64,000 bases of DNA from NCBI GenBank assembly GCA_039583875.1, contig CM077149.1:25619194-25683193 (forward strand), in the 5' to 3' direction. Each line of letters opens with the position of its first letter. Position 1 is the stretch's first letter. Shown piece after piece: positions 38,917-50,841 of the stretch. The DNA comes from Platanthera guangdongensis. Lineage: Eukaryota > Streptophyta > Magnoliopsida > Asparagales > Orchidaceae. Below the pieces are notes generated by a model. It was not told where the DNA came from and did no database searches. It saw only the letters and a program-made list of their open reading frames with translations. A program made the position numbers and the translations under genes.

Positions 38917-39008
38917 GGTTATTTTACCATTATAACGATGACGCACACAATGTGCTCACCACCCCTTAAAAAGAATTCGTCCAAGAATTCATCTTAAGCC
39001 CGACCAAA

Positions 39009-39025
39009 ACCTGGCTCTGATACCA
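39009..39025 (-). other. Element B primer binding site
   Basis: The minus strand reads TGGTATCAGAGCCAGGT, three bases inside the LTR edge; it matches the 3' end of plant initiator tRNA-Met. Confidence 0.9.
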
Positions 39026-39028
39026 AAT

Positions 39029-41342
39029 TGTAACACCCCCTATCCGTCGCATAGCATATAGCAGTAGGTCCGGCCGGGGCCCGACGCCGTATGCCACAGA
39101 CAGACCGGGTGGTTACTCATGGAAACCATCCAACCAATCAACGTCCGACACAAAGCATTCTAGCGGAAGCAGTTTATAAAAGTTGCAATAAAGAACCCAG
39201 CATTAAAGCATGAATGTCCACTAATCCGAAATAGGAATGTTATACAAATACCAACATAAGTCTTAAGGCCTTACAAAATGTTTCACTTGATATTACATGA
39301 TTTACAAACCACGGCACGCAGGCCGGTCATACATGAATAAAACAGTAAACACTTCAATTAGGCCTTCGAGGGCCGGCTTCGCAAAAAGGGATTTAGCCCG
39401 CTATTGACCGCTTGGTCCAGCAGCACCTCCAAGCAACAAACCACCGCACAGTGGCAAAACAAGGCAACGGTCAGCAATGCTGACCAAATTATAACGATCC
39501 CGCCCCCAACTATGGGCGGCGATGCTCCTTCCCTGCATTTAATTAGCATAAGCGAGCAATATATATAAATATAGCCATTTCATCACAGACGTTGGCTCGC
39601 ACGGCCACACGCCCCGTGCTCTCAGGGCACATTCTCGGTGAACCGGTCGGTGTCACGTCAATTAAAGCCATAGACATTCCGGACTCACCACCGCCACTAT
39701 GACGACCAAACCTATGAGCAATTTGTCTTCTTGGCCTGGGTCACGACAATTTAAGCCATCGACCGCCGAAGACCCTAATCTATGCCAACGGCAAGTGCAA
39801 CGTGCCTTTAGGTCTCTTTAACCGAACGACATAGAACGGGTACGGTTCCATCTAAACCGTGCTCACATCGCAACGACAATTTAAGCCATTTGCGCGGGTC
39901 AAACTTCCACCGAGTCCCATTTCCATCACAATTCACATAACCCGGTTATGTTCAAGTTGGCTCTCAGGCCACCAAGTTGGCAAGATCTTGTATCCGCCCA
40001 GTTTTCCGGGTGCACCTTTGGGTTAATCCCCAAGGCTCCCTGCTGCAATCTACCGCGTAGAAAACCCGAAAAACAATCAATAGCACGGAGTCTTCTCCGG
40101 CATTTATGCAATGCAACATCACCGATCCAGACCAACATGTACGGGTAGGCTTTACACATCATGCCTATGTCCGTTCTCACTTACGGACACTAAACAACGG
40201 GGACTTCACATATCTACCCGAAGGAATGCCTCCAACTCTCCGCAAACTCGCGAGAGCGGGCTTCCTATGCAAAGAAGGAGAGCTACTCATGATCAAGAAT
40301 AGAATCATTACCCTAGCTTTCCTCTTTGGCGCCATTGAAAAGTAAGCAGATGAAATGCACCGCACTAGCTTTGCCTCCGTGGATCCGGAGTCGGCTCGCG
40401 ATTTGGAGCTTCGAAGCTCCTCCAATGGCCGGATCTAGCTCCTTCTTCCTTCCTTGGCTCTCCACTCTCTCTAAGCTTTTAGAAAGATAATAACTTATGA
40501 AAAGTGAGGGTTTCTAAGTCCAATCCCGGGTATATCCCTCCAGGAACCACCCCCAGCCGTTGGATCCCAAAATAAAGAAACGAACGGCTTTGATTCGGGA
40601 CTGAAATGCCCAATATGGACCGAACCCGGCCTGGCACACGCCCGTGTCCTGGGCCGTGTTCCTTATTTGCCGTCAAAATCGGCTTGCCTGGAACAACACA
40701 CGGGTATCGAACACGCCCGTGTTCGACCTGACACGCCCATGTTCCACCTGACACGGCCGTGTGGCCGGCCGTGTACCCCCATCATTTTTCCCCGAAAACA
40801 ACCCGAGCACTGCACGGGTTCTAGGACACGGCCATGTCCTTGCCCGTGTCACCTCAACATGCCTGGACCACAGGCCGTGTACACGGTCTCGACACTCGAC
40901 ACTTCATCGAGCGAAGATCATCGACCTGATGACACGGCCTTGGACACGCCCATGTCCTAGGCCGTGCACCTTGTCTCGACACAATGTCGAGACCAAAGTG
41001 TCGACTTCCCGGGACGAGTGTCGAAACGGGTTGACACGCACTGCGACACGCCCGTGTCGTAGGCCGTGTGCCATGTCTCGACACTTCGTCGAGCGCAGAG
41101 TGTCAACTTCGCGGGCTAAGTGTCGACAGGGGTCGACACGCCCTGCGACCCGCCCGTGTGGCAGGCCGTGTGCCCAGTCTCGACACAATGTCGAGACCAA
41201 AGTGTCGACTTCCCGGCTGAGTGTGGACACAAGCTTGACACGCCCTGGGACACGCCCGTATCCCAGGCCATGTGCATGCATCCAAAACCCAAAACTGGCC
41301 CAAAACGTCCCCCGTCGCTCCTTTGAGTTTCAGGGCGTTACA
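39029..41342 (-). repeat. Element B 5' LTR (right copy)
   Basis: It begins TGTAACACCC and ends GGGCGTTACA, followed by ATATA. It contains the array at 40625-41280. Confidence 0.92.
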
Positions 41343-42008
41343 ATATAACCCTGCTCCAGCAATTCTTGCAGTTGGACATTCAACTCCGACATTTCCTTTG
41401 GCGCGACGCAATATGAAGAGCGGGCCACAGGTTGCGCACCTGCACACACTCGATCGTGAAGTCAATCTCACGCTGGGGTGGTAGCATAGGGAGATCCTTG
41501 GGAAACAAATCTCCTAATTCTGACACAATCGGAACATCACCCATACTGGCCTTAGGCTCAACAACCTGAATCAGGGCGAAGTAGCACTCCGCACCATTCC
41601 GAACAGCCTTGAAGACTTGGAATGCAAACAACAATGTCCCTCCCACTCCGCGCATACCCGCAAACTTTGTCTCCTGTTCGGTAATCTAGCCCAACGTGAT
41701 CTATTTGGATTGTCAATCAATCAAGGCATGCTGCTCCGCAAGCCAATCCATACCAAATATCACGTCGAATTCCGATATCGGCAATACAGATGCAGTCAAA
41801 CTGAAATCCTGACTTCCTATTTGGACCGTCATATTGCAAGCTTGATCCGCAAGCATCCAACAGCCATTTGTCAACCCCACTCTGACGCTATCTGTCTTCA
41901 CACGACTAGGTATACCAAGCCGCGCTATAAACTCGCGAGACAGAAAAGATTGCGATGCACCTGTATCAAACAGTGCTCGCGCCAATGTGTCCCAAATCAT
42001 CACAAAAC
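41343..42008 (-). pseudogene. Element A protease and N-terminal RT exon
   Basis: Starts after the candidate intron. FVMIWDTLARALFDTGASQSF is the protease active site. FGMDWLAEQHALID and [11 protein letters not shown] follow, then [18 protein letters not shown], which is cut by element B. Stops and frame changes lie near 41690 and 41440. The remainder of RT is at 31835 and below. Confidence 0.85.
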
Positions 42009-42100
42009 CTGTGACAATCATGTCACACACACAATCCCCATATACATATGCATTAGGCAAAACATACAAGCAATATAATATGCAAAAACGTAACTCGTAC
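42009..42100 (-). other. Candidate intron between gag and protease (A)
   Basis: In element sense the 92-base segment starts GTACGAG and ends GATTGTCACAG, after GTGACAG and before GTTTTGTGATG. It is T-rich. Removal joins DVVTG to FVMIW in frame; retention reads about 29 extra codons, then TGA at 42018-42020. Position and phase are identical to element B while the intron sequence differs, as expected for a maintained intron. Confidence 0.6.
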
Positions 42101-43221
42101 CTGTGACGACGTCACTCTGCTTGATGGCCTCCTGCAGGCCAATATTGTAGACCCGGGGCTGCGCCTGAGAGGCAGAGGATTCCACCACCGCCTTTCCTTT
42201 TTCCGCATAGGACGCTCCCGCCTTCTTTTCACTCTTTGGCGGCACCCGACAATCACGAGCTATATGCCCCACCTGTCCACAATTGAAGCACGTACGAGTA
42301 TCCAGCTTTGAGGTGGCCCCCGACGTTGCTCCCGATGCAACTGAAGAAGGAGCTTGTCCCTCCGTCTTGGGCCTCTTGCCCCATTTATTCTTATAAATAT
42401 CTTCGTCGGTCGGGGCACTTTAAACTCCGGCTGTGACACAACCAATGCCCTCTTCCCCTGCACCCTTTTCATGTCTTTTTCCAGCGCGCTCGCAGTGTCG
42501 ACCAACTCCTGGATGCCTTGGTTCACAGAACTAGAGAGCAGGAACCTCAGCTCATCCCACAGTCCTTCGTAGAACCTATTCATCTTTCTTTGCTCATCAG
42601 CAAAAATCAAACACGCATACCACCCCAAGCGTGTAAATTCATGTAGGTACGCGTCCACACTGCCATCACCTTACGTCAGCCTTTGGAATTCATTCTCCAT
42701 GGCAATCCGTTGTGTCGTAGGAAGGTGCTTCGCTAGGAAGAGTCGAGAGAATTCTTCCATCGATACTTGTGTTAAGGGACGACCCGCCAAGTGATGCAGC
42801 TCCATCTCGTCCCACCACAGTCTAGCCTCTCCTTCAAGAAGGAAGGTAGCTAAGGTGACTTTATGATGCTCCCCCGTTCCAATCGCCGTCATGATCCGCT
42901 TGATGCACGATAACCAATCCTCAGCCTGTGCAGGAGCTCCCACTACCGAGAACGTCGGCGGGTGAAAACTCATAAACCGCGTCAACTGCTTCTCAGTGGT
43001 TCGAGGATTCATAGCCACAATAGGTTTTGGCCTTGCCTCCACCTGTTCTGGCCTCACGGCCGGCTGCGCCTGCCCTACCGGCTGTCTTTGAACATAGCAA
43101 TTAAAGCCTCAGAAATTTGTCGTACAGTTTCTGCAGACGGCGGAGGTGTAGGCACCTCAGGTGGTGTCGTACTTTCATCCGAACGCGGGGGCTCTGATTG
43201 CCCCGTACCACTCCGAGTCAC
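42101..43221 (-). pseudogene. Element A gag exon
   Basis: Gag core: PPTFSVVGAPAQAEDWLSCI, KVTLATFLLEGEARLWWDEM, SMEEFSRLFLAKHLP and VDAYLHEFTRLGWYA. A stop lies at about 42671 and a frame change near 42420. The zinc knuckle CFNCGQVGHIARDC is intact. QPRVYNIGLQEAIKQSDVVT leads to the candidate intron. As in B the frame opens after an acceptor-like TTTAG (43222) with GTGACTCGG, encoding VTRSGTG, without an ATG. Confidence 0.85.
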
Positions 43222-43311
43222 CTAAATGGGACAAGATAAACACATTAGCGGCCTTATACAAGCAAACTTCACAAACTAGGAATGCATAGGTTCCTCAAAC
43301 ATAAGAAATTG

Positions 43312-43341
43312 CATTCCTATCATGGACATTCAGGAGTTCAA
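43312..43341 (-). other. Leader arm complementary to U5 (A)
   Basis: In the RNA sense it reads TTGAACTCC, TGAATGTCCA, then TGATAGGAATG. Each block is complementary to U5 blocks at 43598-43606, 43612-43621 and 43648-43658 in the right order, with unpaired loops only on the U5 side. The primer site lies between. Confidence 0.6.
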
Positions 43342-43420
43342 ACGTGTTAACGTGGTTTGCAAAGACACGTGCGCGCCACCCCACAAAAGAAGTCGACCAC
43401 GACTTCGAGAGGGAAAGACC

Positions 43421-43436
43421 AAGACAGCTGATACCA
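43421..43436 (-). other. Element A primer binding site
   Basis: The minus strand reads TGGTATCAGCTGTCTT, four bases inside the LTR edge. The first nine bases match initiator tRNA-Met. Confidence 0.8.
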
Positions 43437-43440
43437 AAAA

Positions 43441-45794
43441 TGTAACAACCCCATCCGTTCATATAATATATACTAGAAGGTCCAGCCGGGGCCCCATAGC
43501 ATATACTACAAAAAAAACGATGAAGCTACGGAGTGATACCAGAGTAGCGCCGCACACCTAACACATTGCATTCTAGCGGAAGCCTACAACACTACACTTG
43601 AACTCCACTCTTGAATGTCCAACATATAAAACTACACATTTTATATATCATAGGAATGTCTTACAAAACACATAAAGAGTTGGCCTTCTGGCCATACAGG
43701 GCTTACAAATAGTGGCCCAAACATTGGCACGCAGGACGACCACATCAAAAGAAAACATAACATTTACATCCACATTATCGTTCGCGGGCTAGCAGCGGCA
43801 GCAGCAAAAGCAGCGGCATCAACCCTTTTTCGTCCCGCTTGGCTCTCCAGCACCTATACAGGGACAATCCACCCAAGGGTGACAAACAGAGGTAATGGTC
43901 AACATTCAGCTGACCAAATTATAACGACCCTACCCCTTTCTCGGGGCAGCGGTAATCTTCCCTGCAAGCATATCATATCAAAAGCATGGCTATATGGCTA
44001 TATATCTCATATTATGAGCTTTCACGCACACATGCCATCACAACCGTCAGCCACCCGGCATAATGGTCCTTACACTCAAGGCACATTCTTGGTGTACTGG
44101 CAAATCAGTTACCCATCACCGTATCAGGGTCACAGCCCAACGACAACTCACTTGAGCATTTCCTCCATGGCGTGCAGCCGAAGTTTTATAGTCTTAGTGA
44201 ACCGGTATTGGCCCGTAGCCCCCCATTGTATCACGACACATAGGCATAAGACTCTTGCTATGCGCTCCAACAGACCACACCTTCTGGTCTCACGTCAGAC
44301 GGACATAACGCAAGTCAGATCCTCCACCCCCCGTTGCTCAAATCTCCTTGCCATCGCTGAGTACTGCGTACTCATGGCTAAATAAAGTCACGGGTCGGTC
44401 TCACCAATCCTATTCTGGCATTCAAGCCTGGGTATTTCTCTTACACCCATTCATATCACAACATCAACGGGTCTTTCATGGGCACACCAGTACTTCCTGC
44501 TACTCTCTTCGCAGGTGGACACCATAAATATCACAAATGTCGAGGGTCTTTCCTGGCTACATGCCAGTATTTCTTGTTACTCTCTTCACAGGTGGACTCC
44601 CCATGAACATTAAGCATTACACAAGTATATTTCCTGGAATTCCAATCCAGTATTTCCTGCGACTTCCTTGCACAGGTGGAACCCAACAACACAAGCATTT
44701 TACGGGTATTTTCCTGGACTACCACTCCAGTACTTCCTGCTACTTTCTTTCATAGGTCTAACCTGTCGACTCCTAAAATACACGTTTATCACGGAGTCTT
44801 CTCCGGTTCGTATGCAACATCACCAATCCTGACCAAGCTATCCAGATAGGCTTCACACAACATGCCTATTCCATACTCCATTTCCGGATCTATATGCCAA
44901 TAAAGGGGATTCCATGAATCAAACCAAAGACTCCCAAAATCAGCTACCTTTTGGTGGAGGAATCACATACATATGCCAAAAAGGAAGCCTTCTCATGGCT
45001 AGGAAGAAAGGTCGTTACCCTTGAAAACCGTTTCGGTGCAATGAACGCAAGTTGGCTCGAAGGAATGGCAAAAGCTTTTCATCCGCAATGACGGCCTCGG
45101 ATCTCTCGTCGGAATACCGCAGTAGCACCGATGACCAGCCCCTTTCCTCCTCCTCCTCCTTCCTCACCCTTTCTCGCATGAGGACTGTAGAAAGGGAAGA
45201 CCAAATGAAAAATGAGATTTCCCTTCTCATCCACGGCTTTAAGGAAATAGGGAGGCAGCTCAGCAATTGGATTATAGCTGAAAGAACGGACGACCACAAA
45301 TTTTCCACAAAAGCATAATTTTTGCCTGACATGGCCTGTGACACGCCCGTGTCCCAGGTTGTGTGCCTCAAGCGGCACTCAACCGACTTATCCAATCCAG
45401 TGACACGCCAATGTGACATGCCCGTGTCACGGGCCGTGTCACCCGACACGCCTACATACACGCCGGTGTCTGTGGCCATGTTCATCGGGCTGAAAAATCT
45501 CAAAATCACCCGAGACTAGCACGGCCTATGACACACCCGTGTCTCAGGCCGTGTGACTATACACAGCACTAGACACGCCCCAACTCAAATTTGTCGGCTG
45601 AGTTCGTCGATCGCGCTGACATGCCCTGTGACACGCCCGTGTCACAGGCCGTGTCCTAAGCACTCGACGATTGTTGACCAAATTTTGTCGATCGTAGGAC
45701 TCAAGTGTCGAATGCAGGACACCCCCTGGGTCATGCCCGTGTCCCAGGCCGTGTCACCCCAAAAACTTTGCCTGCTGAAAAATGTGCTATTACA
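43441..45794 (-). repeat. Element A 5' LTR (right copy)
   Basis: It begins TGTAACAACCCC and ends GCTATTACA. It contains the CACGG/CCGTG array at 45325-45765. GAAAT follows as the target duplication. Confidence 0.9.
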
Positions 45795-45800
45795 GAAATC

Positions 45801-48662
45801 ATGGTGATTCTGGCGAGCAATCTATCAGCAATGAAATTTGATATGGGTTTCGATATCGACTTCGACTCATTTCAGCATTCTGACACAATCTTTGTGGAAA
45901 TTCTGAAGTTATTTGAAGATCAAAATCTGAAGCAGTTCATGACCCACATAATCAAGATAGCTATGACAGAAATAAAGGAATGGGTGTTTACATCCTCAAC
46001 ATTAGAAGATAATATGACAGGAACAATTTCTGGTAATCAAGTTTCCCTCTCCCCTACTGTACTAACCAAAATTTTTGGTCTACTGAATGGTGATGAGGAC
46101 ATAGAAATGGATAATGAAGAATATGAGAATATGTTGATTAAAATGGGTCATTCTGGAGATAACCCAAACAAGTTGTTAAAGAAGAAATTGTCTGCTGAGT
46201 ACAAGTTCTTAACATATGTAGTCGGGAAAGTGCTGCTGGGCAAACACACCGCCCACGACTACATAACAAGGTACTAGTTCATGGTGATGGGTGTTCTAGT
46301 CGAGATGAAAGGAGCAAATTGGGTCAGGCTACTGTTTGACTTGATTAAAAAGAAGAATAATAAGAAAGAGGTCTTTTTTGGAAGGGTCTTGGGGATATTT
46401 CTGCAAGAAAAGGCAGCTGAACATCTGGTTTCCACAACAGTGTTCATAAATACCTCTAAAAGGCTAACCTCTGCCCTGTTTGGCAGATGGGAGAGTAGAA
46501 TCACAAAGCCATCCAGGCTTCCTCCTCCTCCTCCAGGCCTTCTGAGGGCACCAGGGGTGTAACAGCCACTCCACACCCTTGTGTTGAAGAAGATCTTCTT
46601 CCACCCCCTCCTCCAATAACATCTCTTCCAACAATGACTCCTCCATTTCCCTAGCTATCATCACGTCCTCCTCTACAACCAGCAGCTCTCTCAATTCCTT
46701 CACCAACACACCTGCCAACACCTATTCAATCCCCATAACATATCACACCTCGTCAATCTCCACTACCATCCCACCTACAGGACATAAACACTGAAACATT
46801 CTTGTCATCCCCCACCTTTAATCTGATCACCTCATTACCATTTACACACACCTCACCTATCCATGATATTTCCAGTCCAACTCCATCTCCTACTACATCA
46901 TCTCCACAGGATGACATCATACTAGGTGTCACTCCTTCTGCTCCACCATCTGTATCCACTCAAACACCACCTGAGTTCATGGATACAGTCTCTCCCTCCC
47001 TTTCCATCACCTTGGAGCACATCACTCCAGTGATTAGGAAACTCATAGCATAGGATATTTCACCTCTTGCTAATTCCATTTCTTCTATTGCTGCCATCAT
47101 TGCTGCTTCCTCTGTTCCAACTTCTTCTACTAGGGTCCTGATTCCAACTACCACTGAAATCAGGCAGTGGGAGATGATCAGTGAAGAAGAAGCTCTAGCT
47201 TCATTAGCAGCAGTAGAAGAGACAGATACAGATGTATATATGGTTATAGATACAGAAGTTACAAATTTTAATATGTTCTGCACAGGTACAGATTTAGAGA
47301 CTCTAGAAATAATAACTGTTGGTGATTGCATTCTCAATCACACGGTTGATTAGTTCAGTTTGTTAAATTCTTTTGATACAATTTATTTAAGTTCTCTTCT
47401 AGTTGTCTGCCTAAAGCCCTCTTTGGCTACTGTACCATATACAGAACCAATAAGTCCCACAGTTGCTAGACAACTTAAGGACAGTTTTGCAGTTACAGAG
47501 ATTCAAACAGTACCCCCTCCAAGGACATTTCTTCTCCACAAGCCATCTCAGCTCCAACATACAAGATGGATGACAGACCTTTGCCAGATCTAGATGAAAT
47601 AAGAATGACAGATATTGAAGAGGAAAATAAAACAGTTGCTGAAAGCACTACTGAAACAGTTGTTCTAGAAGCTCTAGAACCTCTAGTACATCCTCAGGCT
47701 GAAACTCTAATCTCAAAAGATCTCCTGAAAGAAATTGATGATCTATACGATAATCCTCAGGGATCCTCTTTTGATAAAGATGATGATGATAATGATGATT
47801 CTGATGATAGCTCCATTGCTAAGGAGAAAATCTCTAAGAAAAGAAAGGCTCCTCCAATTGCTGCTCCCAAACAAAATCCTACACATGATACACCTTATTA
47901 TATCATACAGAAAATCACTCCTTATCCTGGAATGCCAGCTTGGATGTAGCTTTTAAAGAATCAGCAGAAAGCAAGGAAGAAAATCAGGAGGTACTCCCCT
48001 CCCCCTCCTCAGAGAAACTGTAGTTGTCCTCCTCCTCCACCTACTGCTGGTGCTTCAGGAAACACTTCTCAGAGGTCTGCCTCTTATGTTCAAACCTATC
48101 ACAAACATCAAGGTAGATCCTCAACTTCTGAAGGAAGCAGCCAACAGAGGTAGTCTTCCAGTAGGCAACAACATCATCAGCAACAACAGTAACAATAACA
48201 TCAACAATAACAACATCATCAACAACAACAACAACAAGATCCTGAACTAGAAAAGTTTGACAGTCCAAAAGGCCAGAGTCTCCACCTATTCCCTTTGTGG
48301 ATCCAGAAACTAAGACAACTTCTAGAATGGACAGGTTCCAGGAACTTGTTGGACTTTCAATGATCAACAAGGCTAAAGCTGAAGGAAAAGATCCATCTCA
48401 ATATTCTACAATGTATAAATATAGAAAGGAAGAGTTAAAAAGGTATGACAAGGCCAACAAATTCTTTAATGTTGATGCTTATATGAATCTATATCCAGAG
48501 GTCATTGTGCCCAGAGCTACCTCGCTTAATATTATTGGAGCTACTGATATAACAATGTTCAAGAGGCAAGCAACTAATCCCAATAGAGAGATCAAATTTA
48601 CACAGCCTGCTGACCAGGAGAAAGATGACAAGCTAAAGGAAAAGTTGAAGAAAAAGAAATGA
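45801..48662 (+). pseudogene. C1 env-like ORF
   Basis: It starts ATGGTGATTCTGGCG directly after the element A target site. The N-terminal part (MGFDIDFDSF, then KKKLSAEYKFLTYVVGKVLL and MKGANWVRLLFDLIKKKNN) resembles the SIRE env-like protein and aligns with the ORF at 54864. A TAG at 46275-46277 interrupts it where Gln is likely. Next come a proline/serine/threonine-rich linker (46500-47340), an acidic stretch (DKDDDDNDDSDDSS, about 47775), a glutamine/asparagine-rich part (48160-48240) and a lysine-rich end (48660 TGA). Several frame changes are needed. Its role in these elements is unproven; I see no convincing signal peptide or membrane anchor. Confidence 0.7.
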
Positions 48663-48820
48663 TATATACTGTTTAGTTTCTGTTTGTCTGAACTCCTTAT
48701 TTATTTACTGTCACAAAGCTACTATGTAAATATCTACTGCATGGTTTAATTTTTCTGTCAGATATATTTTTCCTGCTTTGTGAATGTTCTTTATTTCATT
48801 TGTATTAGTGACCTCACCCA

Positions 48821-48833
48821 AATAGGGTGAGAT
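48821..48833 (+). other. C1 polypurine tract
   Basis: AATAGGGTGAGAT directly before the 3' LTR start TATTGGATCCC. Confidence 0.75.
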
Positions 48834-50418
48834 TATTGGATCCCTAGTTTGATTTAAGCTAGGTTCACTAACTAGGATGATTGACCCAACATATATAGCC
48901 AGAGTCATGTTTGTGTCCTAGAATTTTGGGTAAGTCTTTAGAATCAACATTATATGGACCAGCCAACAGAAGATAACAAAAGACTCAGACTTAGAGAAAA
49001 TCAAGCTCAGGAAGTGAGTTAGACGTTCGTTGAACTCAGCTCGACGTTCATCGAACTCAGCTCGATGAAAGTCGTGCTCCGCTCAATAAACTCAGAGTCA
49101 ATTCTCTGAGTTGAGCTCGATGATATTCGAGCTTAGGTCGACGAATTCTGGTAGTTCAGCATTCAATAATTTCTTTCAGAGTACTTTCGTTGAACTCAGG
49201 TCGATGAAGATAGATTATCAGCTCGACGAACTTGGACCACAGAATTGACAAGATTATTTGCAGAATGATGTTCTCTGAACTCTTGTCGACGAACAAGAAT
49301 TTTCAGGTCGACGAACATGATTTCTCTGGTCGCCGAACTTTGATCCCAGGTCGACGAAATCTGTTCTTCTGTCCATATTCCTTATATTATTTAGCATTAA
49401 TTCCTGAATAATTAATGCTTATATTCTCTGAATATAGCCGTTAGTGGCAACATTGATTATGGTCTTCATCAGGTTAATTACTTGCTCCCTTAATGGGACA
49501 GTTGGGGAAATTCATTAATGAAAATATTCTCTCCAGCCGATTTTCATTCTCCAGGACGTCAGCAATTAATGCAGACAATTCAAAATTCAAAGGACAACTT
49601 GACAGAGATATATAAAAGGGATTTTCTTTTCAGTCAAAAAAAGGAAGGATATAGAGAATATAGAACTGATATACACAGAATACAAGAAATCATTCAAGAG
49701 AAAGAATTCTGCTCTGTCTTCATCAAGTGTTCTTCTTATAGCAAGCTTTCAAGAGACCATCAACTTCAATCTGTCTATAACTTTCTGGAGAAGTTTTTCA
49801 AGAAGACCTACTCACCCTACAAAGCTCTCAATCTTCCTGAACAGAACTTCATCTCAGGGGGAGCAATGACACCATCAAGGATCCACAAGTCTTCTCAGTT
49901 GTTTTGAGAAAAGAGAAGACAACATATAGTTTTATTTATTTCACCCCACTGTACACAGGGTTCTCTCTCCCTTCAAAAGTTAAACACTTGGTTGCAAGTA
50001 TCCTGATCAAAAGACTTGATCTGGTTTTGGGGCACCTTATCAAAAGCCTGAAGGGTTTCCTGATCTACCTGAATCAGATGTTGTGGTGACTGGCACCTGA
50101 GCAAAAACTTGATTGGTTGCAGGGCACCTGATCAAAAACCTGAGTGGATTTATACCAGTGTGGTAGAAGAGGGAATGTAAATAAGTTTTAGGGGAACCAC
50201 TATAAAATTCTTGTGTCGTCCGTGATGCTCTCTTATTTTTATTTTGTGCTGCTTGCTGAATAATTTTGTTTTATTTCTGCACTAACTGATTACACATATA
50301 AGTATTACTATTTTAATTCCGCAATAAAAATCTAATAAGGTTTTAAAATACTCTATTCACCCCCCTCTAGAGTTAAACAGTCTAATCCCTCAGGTGGTAT
50401 CTTTCATACCATCCTTCA
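48834..50418 (+). repeat. C1 3' LTR
   Basis: It matches 19209-20839 from TTGGAT.CCTAGTTTGAT to CATACCATCCTTCA. The TCGACGA cluster is at 49015-49360 and the TATA box at 49609-49617. TCGGA follows as target duplication. Confidence 0.9.
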
Positions 50419-50423
50419 TCGGA

Positions 50424-50501
50424 CACGGGCATGTCCAGGTCGGACACGGGCATGTCTATGGCCGTGTACTTCTCTGTGTTGGCCGGGTTGTGTTGGTGTG
50501 G
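50424..50501 (+). repeat. Tekay-type LTR H, second part
   Basis: Continues H after C1 with GGACACGGGCATGTC words and GGCCGTGTAC. It is cut again by the LTR of element D. The rest of H is not in the window. Confidence 0.5.
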
Positions 50502-50841
50502 TGTTGGGTATTGTATCCATAATTACCTGGATTTGAGGAATCCACCTGTCAAGCTAAGATGAATTCACAATGTATTTGATGAAATCTCTCAAGTTGTGCT
50601 TGCAGTTATTCCACACTAAGTGCACACCAATGTCAGGGTGCAGTAGGTCAATATACACGGGTCTGCACGACGTAATCCCTCGTTGAGCAGATCAGTGTGT
50701 TGGCCTACATGTACTCTCACTATTGGAGTGCACTTACTTTCAAGTACAGGGCCGTGTTTACGCAAGAGCAGACAAGGAGCAAGGATGGGTCAAGGAGCAG
50801 CTCTTGGGTGGAAAGACGAAAATTCATCTAAGTATAATTCT

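Larger units (their letters stand above)
31836..41342 (-). mobile_element. Tekay/Del chromovirus B
   Basis: This is the innermost and hence youngest insertion of the nest: 9.5 kb with LTRs of about 2.3 kb (31836-34137 and 39029-41342), perfect ATATA duplication, tRNA-Met primer site, polypurine tract and a minus-strand gag-pol with chromodomain. It has fewer breaks than A or C1: a frameshift in gag, one in RT and several single stops. Confidence 0.92.
26667..45794 (-). mobile_element. Tekay/Del chromovirus A
   Basis: LTRs of about 2.35 kb (26667-29014 and 43441-45794) begin TGTAAC and end GTTACA or ATTACA. They flank a minus-strand gag-protease-RT-RNase H-integrase-chromodomain order typical of chromoviruses. 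Primer site and polypurine tract are both present. It sits inside C1, between the splice acceptor and the env ORF, and is itself split in RT by element B at 31836-41342. Confidence 0.9.
19209..50418 (+). mobile_element. SIRE-type Ty1/copia element C1, nested host
   Basis: Long LTRs (19209-20839 and 48834-50418), a tRNA-Met-type primer site, gag-protease-integrase-RT-RNase H in copia order, and an env-like ORF downstream of pol identify the SIRE/Maximus lineage. A 5-base duplication TCGGA flanks it. Its own length is about 12 kb; the remaining 19 kb (26667-45794) is chromovirus A with chromovirus B inside. Many stops and frameshifts make it non-functional. Confidence 0.9.
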
